13,634 nucleotides of DNA, from contig JAPPHW010000375.1 of the NCBI GenBank assembly GCA_028820945.1, forward strand, positions 1-13,634, given 5' to 3'. This DNA comes from Defluviicoccus sp. GTDB lineage: Bacteria; Pseudomonadota; Alphaproteobacteria; MPNO01. The notes under the pieces were generated by a model. It saw only the letters and a program-made list of their open reading frames with translations, ran no database searches and was not told the DNA's origin. Positions 7,880-13,634 of the stretch are shown here, in pieces (the stretch's first letter is position 1; each line of letters starts with the position of its first letter). A program made the translations under genes and the position numbers.

Positions 7880-7894
7880 TATCGCGCGTAATCC
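7857..7894. repeat. Lox-like recombination site C, inverted relative to site A
   Basis: Left arm ACTTTACGCTCGATA (7857-7871), spacer GCGACAGC (7872-7879), right arm TATCGCGCGTAATCC (7880-7894). The right arm is identical to the arms of site A. The left arm matches 11 of 15, with the inner 12 bases differing at one position. The spacer is the reverse complement of site A's spacer apart from one edge base (GCGACAGC against GCGACAGT). The identity continues two more bases outside (GG at 7895-7896, matching CC at 6503-6504). Confidence 0.78.
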
Positions 7895-7896
7895 GG

Positions 7897-8547
7897 ACCC
7901 GGAAGAAGCGGCTCGGCGCCACCCGGAAAGCCGCGCAAGAGGTTGATATTCCATGCATATCGGACGCCGCACGGGCCTTCCGGCCGCCGGGGGGCCGTTC
8001 CATCGCCCGATGTCCCTGATATCGGGCGCCTGGAACGCTCATCGTCCGGTTCCCCGTGTCTCGACAGGGGCGCGTCCTCGGAGGATGCGCCGGGGATTGA
8101 GGTGGCAACACGGTCCCTGCGTTCTCCCTTCTCCGCCTGTTCTCATTAGCGAACCGGACCCCCCGTGGATAATGCCGATCGCCGGAACATTCATGCGCGG
8201 ACGGTATGCCGTGAAGCCGGCATGGAGCGGCAAGCGCCGACGCGAGACCGGACTGTATGGCGCCGCCCGGGATCGCGCGTCCCCAACCTAGGGGAGAAGC
8301 AGGAACAATTTGCGCGGCTTTCCGGCGAATGGCGCGAAGATGGACGCCGTCAGCGCCGCCCCGCGGCCTCCGCCGTCTTCAGCATCCAGCTCCCGGAGGG
8401 ACGGCCAGGGACCGCGCCGGCCGCTGCCGCGCCACCGCGGCGACGCTGTCAATGCAGGCCGTCGTCGCGCCCGCCGTCCAGGCGTTCCACGCCGGCTGAC
8501 GCGACGGCAAGCGGCAGACGTCGCCCGTCTGGGTTCGGGCCGGGTCT
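7897..8547. other. High-G+C stretch without a convincing gene
   Basis: About 650 bases downstream of site C. Open frames exist on both strands but their translations are Arg/Pro/Gly/Ala-rich and show no domain, as expected for chance frames at this base composition. The only frame with some support starts at ATG 7953 (112 codons, AAGAGG about nine bases upstream) and would lie directly downstream of the outward-facing TTGACA, but its product MHIGRRTGLPAAGG... resembles nothing I know. A short hairpin, CCCC-AACCTA-GGGG, lies near 8281-8294. The stretch may be spacer or decayed sequence. Confidence 0.5.
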
Positions 8548-8649
8548 CTACGGAATCCAAATGGCGGCGTATGCCGATGCCGCAGCTGCTGCGGAAACGC
8601 CGAGCACGGCGAGCGCGGTGAAGATGTTGCGAATGCGGCGGTCGTTCAT
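8548..8649 (-). CDS. Possible 33-residue single-pass membrane peptide
   Basis: A short frame beginning ATG 8649 encodes a basic start (MNDRRIRN) followed by a continuous hydrophobic segment (IFTALAVLGVSAAAAASAYA) and the end AIWIP. AAGGAA at 8657-8662 lies seven bases before the start codon, a good ribosome-binding site. The positive-inside start and one hydrophobic helix suggest a small inner-membrane peptide, or possibly a signal-peptide-like remnant. The larger frame that contains it (from 9102) looks like chance sequence upstream of this ATG. No neighbour suggests a function; a toxic peptide or a stress-related small protein are possibilities without evidence. Confidence 0.4.
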   Translation of the reverse strand: MNDRRIRNIFTALAVLGVSAAAAASAYAAIWIP

Positions 8650-8662
8650 GGTCTCGTTCCTT

Positions 8663-9717
8663 GCGGCTTGCAGGTTTCGGTGCGGTGTGCGCTTCCCGTT
8701 TCCAGTGAATGGAAGAGCCGTGTCGCCATCGGATGTGGGTGCGATGCCGAACCGCCGCCAATACCGTTTTGTTCGGAACCGGATAGGGCAATCCAATACG
8801 CAGGACGCGAAAGGACGGATTGCGCTCCCCAGGCGCGCGGGAATCGCCGCGTTCCGGACAATCTCAAGACAGCAAGGGCGAACCTCATACCGTTCGGGCA
8901 CGGGTTCTCTTTCGACCCGCTTGCTCCCTCCGGCATTCGGCCTTCGATCGGTCCGGTCTCGCGCGGCGCGGGCAACGGGAGGACGGATCGGCGGGCGGCA
9001 GCGCGGACGGACGCGAGTCGCCCAACCGAGCGGGTGCGCTGTTCGATGGCGCGGCAATCGCGGTATTCGGTGGCGGCCGCCCATCAGAGTCTCCATCGCC
9101 ACGGCGCTCGAATTCGGCGCGCCCGACTACATTGCCAGGCCGATCTCGCCGACCGAGCCGGTGACACGGGCCCACGCCGCACACCGCCACCGCAAGGCGC
9201 CCAAGCGATAGCTGTCGATCCGCGGCGCTGCGGCGTGTCTGCAAGCCATGTTTTATTTTATTATGTCGGGATCGCGGCGGCTCTGGCCGAGCCGCGAAAA
9301 GCCGTTCTTGTTCAGCGAACTACTGGAGTGCACAGGCCGCCGACCCATTCCCGGTCTTCATTCCGGAAGGGGTGGAATTCAACTGCTGGGCACGGCTGGC
9401 CCTGCATGACCTTGTCGGGGGGCGGAAGCGGCGGAAAGCGGTTTTTGAAGGGATCGTACGCGAGCTGCAATGGAACCGCACCGCCACCAGAGCGCTGGAG
9501 GCCCCGACGAACGCTTTCCGCCTTCTCCTCGCTCCTCGCCCTTGCTATTGAACCTGAGCCGTTTTCGAGCCATGCTTACCTCCCCACAAAAACCATGACC
9601 GCCTCTGGAACCCACCAAAGCCGACCTTTTCATGCCGAGCCCCGGAACGCCACTGCAGGAGTATCCTCTGATCACCTCATCTTCCCCGCGACATTCAAAT
9701 ATGACCAAGCGCGGCAA
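8663..9717. other. Long non-coding or decayed stretch ahead of the low-G+C gene
   Basis: More than 1 kb in which I find no gene I can support. Base composition is high-G+C up to about 9240, then an AT-rich patch (9251-9264) marks the start of a mixed region that becomes clearly lower in G+C after about 9540. A 7-bp stem hairpin GCGGCTC-tggcc-GAGCCGC lies at 9277-9295, with no T-run after it. A frame ending at 9551 reads DPFPVFIPEGVEFNCWARL and RKAVFEGIVRELQWN, which looks more protein-like than its surroundings, but it has no start codon and I do not recognise it. It could be a decayed gene end. Confidence 0.5.
9205..9217 (+). repeat. Fragment D matching the recombination-site core
   Basis: GCGATAGCTGTCG is an exact 13-base match to the inner arm plus spacer of site C read on the minus strand. 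The rest of the arms does not match. It lies close to where base composition begins to change toward the low-G+C gene. It may be a remnant of a third site or a coincidence. Confidence 0.25.
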
Positions 9718-9746
9718 TTCTCCTACCCAGAGCCCCACGGTATAAC
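9718..9746 (+). promoter_or_regulatory. Possible promoter of the NTPase/nuclease gene
   Basis: TATAAC at 9741-9746 matches the -10 consensus at five of six positions. The hexamer 17 bases upstream, TTCTCC (9718-9723), matches the -35 consensus only partly. The -10 ends 23 bases before the ATG at 9770, giving a short leader. No strong Shine-Dalgarno is present in it. Confidence 0.3.
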
Positions 9747-9769
9747 CAAGCTGAATCCGAGAATATCGA

Positions 9770-12238
9770 ATGATTGCTCGAATTCCTCTTCCTACCAACC
9801 ACCATCCACCGACCTTTAACCTCACCCTACTTAACACCGAGAGTGATGTTGAACAAAAGCTTCTGTACCCCTTTCTAATTCATAAGAGCTTTTTGGCTCT
9901 TCCCTCGAACTGGATACGTACCAAGGAGTACATGACTCCGACAGAAATTGACAAGACCGCGGGTCGGCGCTTCGGCTATTACCCCGACTACTCTGTATGG
10001 ATCTCTGGTTTACCAATGCTTATTATTGAGGTCAAGTCTCCGGACGACTCCGTTCTAACGGCTATAAGAGAAGCTAGACTGTATGCCACCGAAATCAATA
10101 AGCGTTATCCACCTAATGTGAACCCCATTGAATTCATACTTGGCTGTAACGGGCACGAGCTGGCACTTTGCTCTTGGGACTCTGAATCCACATTACTTAC
10201 ATTTCCCTGTAAGGAGTTAACTCCTGGCTCTTCCGCTCTATCCGCGCTCCATAACACCATTGGTCGTGAAGCCCTCGAAGGAAACGCCCGTCGACTGAGC
10301 GCTCACTTCGCGTCCCGGCCGTTTTTCTCCGTTGCTAACTTCATGGGAGGCAACGCTCGATTGAACCAACAGTTGGGTGTAAATGAATTCGCCGAACCAT
10401 TATTCCCAGTACTGACAAAATATTTTGGCGCCACTTCGGATGAAACACCCGAAGAAGTAATTGATCGAGCGTACGTAACATCCGAAGAGTTGGGCACATA
10501 TGAAGCAGTCCTAGAGACTTACCTGAAAGATCGAGGGACACATATCGCGGGAAATCAACTCCGTGTAATTGAGACTAGTCGACACAAGGCTTCCGGGATC
10601 TCAACTGAATTACAGAAGTTTGCCAGCAACCCAAACTTTTACAGCCGGGTCCAACTAATTGTTGGCTCCGTAGGCGCGGGTAAAAGTTTATTTATTCAAC
10701 GCTTTTATCGTACCTTGCTGTCATCGGAGGCTCGCCAACGCACCAGATGGGCATTCTTGAACTTTAACACTTTGCCTCCCGACAGCAATCTTCAAAATTG
10801 GATAGCAGAAAAGTTTCTGGAATCTTTCTCAGAAGTCAACTCAATCGACCTATTTGACCTTACCGAAATCGAAAGAATTTGTTCCCACGAAATAAAGAGA
10901 TTTGAGAAAGGACCGAATAGGCGATTGAAAAAGGCGGATCCAGTGGAATTCGAACGGCGTCGCGCAAGCTATTTGGATGATGTAATTGGAGATTCCACTG
11001 AATTTGCGAGATGCGTTACACGCCATTATTCTGGGGAAAAAGGTTTAGGCATTGTCATTGTGTTTGACAATGTGGATAGACGATCTCGAGATCAACAATT
11101 GGCAATCTTCGAGGCCGCACAATGGTTTAAGGACCTTACGCGAGCATTTGTTATTGTTAACTTGCGAGATTCGACATTCGAAGCACACCGGGACGAACCA
11201 CCACTAGATGCTTTCGCCAACGCCATAAATTTCTACATCCGTGCGCCTAGATTTGCCCAAGTCATTCGTAAGCGATTGGAGCTTGTTTTGGAGGTCTTGC
11301 CGGGTGAGGTGGCGCGAAGGCAGGAATATCCACTGTCATCAGGAATTACGATACGCTACCCGGCATCAAGGCTGGGAGAGTTTTTGATGACAATTTACTT
11401 GTCAATGTTTGGTCAGCGAACGTTTAAGGTGGCCTCTGCGCTTGAGGCGCTGGTGGCAAGAGACGTTCGTCGGGCACTGGGAATGTTCGCCGATATACTA
11501 GTGTCGCCGCATATTCCAACTAGCCAGATCACCGGAACGGTACTGACTGGAGGGGCGAACCGTATCCAGGAATACAGGATTATTAGGTCGCTCATGAGGC
11601 AGCGGTACAGGTACTACAATGGCAGATCCGGGTATATTCGGAACATTTTGGATGCAGACCTCGATTATGGAAGACCAAGCAATTTGCTTTTTTCTGACAT
11701 ACTAGATTATTTGATCCGAAACAGGAAGACCAGAATAGATTTCACTCAAGAGGGTTATGCAAGCGTCAGCACGGTCATAAAGAAAATGGGCATGTTAGGG
11801 TACAGCGAAGATGATGCGTTTGCGGCTTCTCAAAAGTTGGTGGAATGGGGACTGATTGAACCCGAGAACCTCGTAGTAGGCGAACTGACCCAGGACGATG
11901 CAGTGCGTATGCACGCTACGGGATTTATTCACATGCGGTTTTTTGTCCAACGGACGGAATATTTGGTTGGTATAACTCCCAATATGCAGTTTGCGTCTAG
12001 AGGCGTGGCGGATGAGATGGGGCAGATATGGGCGGGTCAGTCACGACCGGGAAATTTAACCCGACAGGCGAATGGAAGAATTCTTGATCTGTTGAGTGAG
12101 TATTTTCAACGAGAGTACGCTCGCAGGTGCAATCGGCACGCATTTTATGAAGAACATGGGTTGGGAGGTCGGTCGGTAGTTCGCGCGATAAATGCGGCGA
12201 GGGAAAATTTTAATGTTAGTCGGAGTGGAAGGAGGTAG
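9770..12238 (+). CDS. HsdR-N-like nuclease fused to a P-loop NTPase (candidate defence protein)
   Basis: An 822-residue protein. Residues about 25-125 resemble the type I restriction HsdR N-terminal nuclease fold: DVEQKLLYPFL, then EIDKTAGRR, PD73 and E87-V-K89 in LIIEVKSPDD give the D...ExK pattern of a PD-(D/E)xK nuclease. A Walker A motif GSVGAGKS (299-306) and a Walker B strand IVIVFDNVDR (D433, D436) define a P-loop NTPase of STAND or ORC/AAA type. There is no SF2 helicase DEAD/DExH motor as in true HsdR. The C-terminal part (about 640-820) looks like winged-helix and helical sequence without a family I can name. No HsdM or HsdS gene is nearby. The logic (sensor/ATPase plus DNase) suggests abortive or nucleic-acid-degrading phage defence; this is inference. 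Its G+C is far below its neighbours (37% in 10861-10920 against 77% in 7321-7380), a sign of transfer. ATG 9770 is the first usable start, but its ribosome-binding site is weak. Confidence 0.85.
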   Translation: MIARIPLPTNHHPPTFNLTLLNTESDVEQKLLYPFLIHKSFLALPSNWIRTKEYMTPTEIDKTAGRRFGYYPDYSVWISGLPMLIIEVKSPDDSVLTAIREARLYATEINKRYPPNVNPIEFILGCNGHELALCSWDSESTLLTFPCKELTPGSSALSALHNTIGREALEGNARRLSAHFASRPFFSVANFMGGNARLNQQLGVNEFAEPLFPVLTKYFGATSDETPEEVIDRAYVTSEELGTYEAVLETYLKDRGTHIAGNQLRVIETSRHKASGISTELQKFASNPNFYSRVQLIVGSVGAGKSLFIQRFYRTLLSSEARQRTRWAFLNFNTLPPDSNLQNWIAEKFLESFSEVNSIDLFDLTEIERICSHEIKRFEKGPNRRLKKADPVEFERRRASYLDDVIGDSTEFARCVTRHYSGEKGLGIVIVFDNVDRRSRDQQLAIFEAAQWFKDLTRAFVIVNLRDSTFEAHRDEPPLDAFANAINFYIRAPRFAQVIRKRLELVLEVLPGEVARRQEYPLSSGITIRYPASRLGEFLMTIYLSMFGQRTFKVASALEALVARDVRRALGMFADILVSPHIPTSQITGTVLTGGANRIQEYRIIRSLMRQRYRYYNGRSGYIRNILDADLDYGRPSNLLFSDILDYLIRNRKTRIDFTQEGYASVSTVIKKMGMLGYSEDDAFAASQKLVEWGLIEPENLVVGELTQDDAVRMHATGFIHMRFFVQRTEYLVGITPNMQFASRGVADEMGQIWAGQSRPGNLTRQANGRILDLLSEYFQREYARRCNRHAFYEEHGLGGRSVVRAINAARENFNVSRSGRR

Positions 12239-12312
12239 CGGGTAGCTGACTTTGGGCAGTGGGAGGGCGGCAGCACGAGAGTGGCATGCCATTGGCTGTC
12301 TTGGCATCCAAT

Positions 12313-12333
12313 CGGATTAGCGACGAATAACTG
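12313..12333 (+). repeat. Fragment E resembling recombination site A
   Basis: CGGATTA (12313-12319) and ATAACTG (12327-12333) match the left arm and spacer start of site A, separated by GCGACGA instead of CGCGCG. Overall about 16 of 20 positions agree with one gap. It lies 75 bases after the low-G+C gene, opposite fragment D on the other side. The short gap 12239-12530 otherwise holds a 10-bp palindrome TGGCATGCCA (12282-12291) and no gene I can support. Confidence 0.22.
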
Positions 12334-12530
12334 CGAACACGTTTCTGCCTGTTCTGTCGCAACGCGCCGCCTGCGACCGAGCTGACCGCCGCAATCCCAA
12401 GCCTGGCCTCGATTCGGCGGTCCGCCTGGAGGAACGGGTCGTGCTGCCGGTCATCGCAGCGTAAGCGCGTGATTTCAACCTGCTGTCCCCCACTGGCTTC
12501 GCATGTCCCCGGATGCCGACGGATCCCCGC

Positions 12531-12818
12531 TCATAGCGTATTTCGAGGGTTCACGGCATCCTTCAGCGTATTCCCTGCCTTGAATGTCGGCGACATCGAC
12601 GCCGATATGGAGACCGCCTCTCCGGTCCTTGGGTTGCGGCCAGTACGGGCCGGCCTGCTCCTGGTGCCGAAGGTCCCGAACCCCACAATCCGAACTTCCT
12701 CGCCCTTGGCGAGTGCATCCCCGATGACCGCGAATACGCCGTCAACCGCTTCCTTCGCCGCCGACTTGCTCATGCCGGTTCGGGCTGCCAGCCGATCGGC
12801 CATCTCCGCCTTGTTCAT
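12531..12818 (-). CDS. HU-family nucleoid DNA-binding protein
   Basis: A 95-residue protein close to the usual 90-residue HU length, which as a dimer bends DNA non-specifically. The start at ATG 12818 has GGAGG at 12826-12830, seven bases upstream. The family signatures are present: MNKAEMADRLAARTGMSK at the N-terminus, VGFGTFGTR (45-53), the DNA-arm GRNPRTGE (60-67) with the intercalating proline at P63, and FKAGNTLKDAVN (79-90). Two positions differ from the common alphaproteobacterial pattern: SASMSPTF in place of ASK-P-F and AGNTLK in place of AGK-LK, so two basic residues usually facing DNA are missing. It lies 42 bases downstream of the recD2-type gene on the same strand and may share its transcript. 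A strong own Shine-Dalgarno and a TTGACC near 12880 also allow separate expression. It may be an accessory HU paralogue rather than the main chromosomal one. Confidence 0.93.
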   Translation of the reverse strand: MNKAEMADRLAARTGMSKSAAKEAVDGVFAVIGDALAKGEEVRIVGFGTFGTRSRPARTGRNPRTGEAVSISASMSPTFKAGNTLKDAVNPRNTL

Positions 12819-12860
12819 CCGTCTTCCTCCCCAGCCATCCTGTCCTGTGTCGCTCCCCGA

Positions 12861-13634
12861 TTACCCGCAAGACATGGCGCCGGTCAACGGCCGCTCCCGA
12901 TGAGACCGGGCATCCCTGGAGCTTCCGGTTTCCCTGCCGACCGTCGCGCCGGCCAGCCACTCGTCCAGCTTCGACCAGCGCCGGCGTCCGGACGCGTTGC
13001 GCACCGCGATGGCCACCGCCTTCTTCTGGCCCACCAGCACCACCAGCCGCTTGCCCCGCGTGACCCCGGTATAGAGCAGGTTCCGCTTCAGCATCGCGTA
13101 GTGCTGGGTCAGCACCGGGATCACCGCCGCCGGGTATTCCGAGCCCTGGCTCTTGTGCACCGTCGCGGCATAGGCCGGCACCAGCGCGTCGAGCTCGCCG
13201 AAGCCGTAGAGAAGATCGCGGCCCTCGAAGCGGGCGGCGAGTTCGCCCGCCTCCGGGTCCACGTCCACGACCGCGCCGATGTCGCCGTTGTAAACCTCCT
13301 TGTCGTAGTCGTTCTCGATCTGCATCACCTTGTCGCCCGGCGCGAAGGTCCAGCCGAAGCGCTCGACCCTGCGCTCGCCGGCCGGGTTGAGCGCCGCCTG
13401 GAGCTCGACGTTGAGCGAGCGGGCGCCGGCGCCGCCCCGGTTCATCGGGCACAGCACCTGGATGTCGCGGACGGGATCGAGCCCGAACCGCCGCGGGATG
13501 CGGGTCTTCACCAGCTCGACGATCCGCGAGACCGCGGTTTCGGGATCCTCCGCCGCCACGAAATAGAAGTCGCTCTCCCCTTCGGGCCGGGAAAGGTCGG
13601 GGATGGCGCCCCGGTTGATGCCGTGGGCCACCGT
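12861..13634 (-). CDS. recD2: RecD2-type SF1B DNA helicase, C-terminal part (runs off the window)
   Basis: About 257 residues of the 3' end of a helicase gene that begins beyond the right edge. The GTG at 13631 is an internal valine (VAHGINRG), not the start. Recognisable parts in order: IPRRFGLDPVRDIQVLCPMNRG; the SH3-like or loop region APGDKVMQIENDYDKEVYNG followed by DIGAV; helicase motif V region ATVHKSQGSEYPAAVIP (near 13140-13190); and motif VI LLYTGVTRGKRLVVLVGQ (near 13040-13080). These match RecD2-type 5'-3' helicases (called RecD/TraA family in many annotations), which unwind DNA independently of RecBCD. The last 30 or so residues (after LDEWLAG) look like an unconserved tail. The next gene on the strand encodes HU. 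The N-terminal region and Walker motifs lie outside the window, so activity cannot be judged. Confidence 0.92.
   Translation of the reverse strand, partial: TVAHGINRGAIPDLSRPEGESDFYFVAAEDPETAVSRIVELVKTRIPRRFGLDPVRDIQVLCPMNRGGAGARSLNVELQAALNPAGERRVERFGWTFAPGDKVMQIENDYDKEVYNGDIGAVVDVDPEAGELAARFEGRDLLYGFGELDALVPAYAATVHKSQGSEYPAAVIPVLTQHYAMLKRNLLYTGVTRGKRLVVLVGQKKAVAIAVRNASGRRRWSKLDEWLAGATVGRETGSSRDARSHRERPLTGAMSCG

Noticed and set aside
6503..7896. A classical insertion sequence
   Set aside because: The ends are inverted repeats, but the enzyme is a tyrosine recombinase, the repeats have internal arm-spacer-arm symmetry, and no direct target duplication is visible, so a site-specific inversion or integration unit fits better than a DDE transposon.
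7953..8291. A 112-codon plus-strand frame with AAGAGG upstream, downstream of the TTGACA at 7851
   Set aside because: The ribosome-binding site is tempting, but the product is Arg/Pro/Gly-rich and matches nothing I know. I kept it only as a remark on the surrounding stretch.
8165..9211. A 348-codon plus-strand open frame
   Set aside because: Composition is Arg/Pro/Ala/Ser-rich without any motif, it has no convincing ribosome-binding site, and it crosses the better-supported 33-residue frame on the other strand.
9318..9551. Protein-like reading frame containing FIPEGVEFNCWARL
   Set aside because: There is no start codon or ribosome-binding site and I could not assign a family. A frame of this length is expected by chance at this composition. 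It may be a decayed gene end but cannot be supported.
9379..9837. A 152-codon minus-strand frame overlapping the start of the nuclease/NTPase gene
   Set aside because: Gly/Arg/Ser-rich translation without domains, overlapping a far better supported gene on the other strand.
9770..12238. A true type I restriction R subunit
   Set aside because: Only the N-terminal nuclease-like region resembles HsdR. There is one P-loop with a DNVD-type Walker B instead of a two-RecA helicase motor, and no M or S subunit gene is adjacent.
12285..12306. Stem ATGCCA...TGGCAT after the nuclease/NTPase gene as a terminator
   Set aside because: The stem is six base pairs with a ten-base loop and no T-run follows on the plus strand, so terminator function is not supported.
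1..13634. CRISPR arrays, tRNA and rRNA genes
   Set aside because: I saw no regularly spaced short direct repeats with unique spacers, and no tRNA-like or rRNA-like segments on reading either strand.

Overview
The window looks like accessory DNA from a high-G+C proteobacterium, most likely an alphaproteobacterium. Evidence for this is the DUF6499/DUF2285-type putative regulator at the left end (a family I know mainly from alphaproteobacterial islands and conjugative elements), the RecD2-HU pair at the right end, and near-universal G or C in third codon positions outside one gene. I cannot name a species.

Layout. Left end (1-1209): two short minus-strand reading frames carry the same DUF2285-like helix-turn-helix region. 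The first (53-855) is split by a frameshift; the second (950-1156) is only a stand-alone C-terminal domain. Next (1210-6483, minus strand) is a 1757-residue secreted surface protein: signal peptide, several Ig/cadherin-like modules, three homologous repeats of about 130-140 residues, a Calx-beta module and a C-terminal outer-membrane beta-barrel. Divergent from it (6578-7561, plus strand) is a tyrosine recombinase with all catalytic residues.

The most interesting structure is around that recombinase. A perfect 15-8-15 lox-like palindrome (6505-6542) lies in the 94-bp gap between the surface-protein gene and the recombinase gene. A second copy (7857-7894) lies 0.3 kb past the recombinase, and its asymmetric spacer points the opposite way. 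The outer 25 bp of the two sites form inverted repeats with one mismatch. Recombination between them would invert a segment of about 1.35 kb. A perfect TTGACA lies directly inside the far site, facing out. In the orientation shown it points away from the surface-protein gene and that gene has no recognisable -35. After inversion it would sit one promoter length upstream of the surface-protein start. I therefore propose a self-contained phase-variation switch, with the recombinase inside the invertible segment, currently predicted OFF for the surface protein.

From 7895 to 9769 there is almost no convincing coding sequence apart from a possible 33-residue membrane peptide (8548-8649). A clearly lower-G+C gene follows (9770-12238): an 822-residue protein with an HsdR-N-like PD-(D/E)xK nuclease region and a P-loop NTPase, a single-gene defence candidate probably acquired by transfer. 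Degenerate fragments resembling the recombination site lie on either side of it. The right end returns to high G+C with an HU-family protein (12531-12818) downstream of the 3' part of a recD2-type helicase gene that runs off the window.
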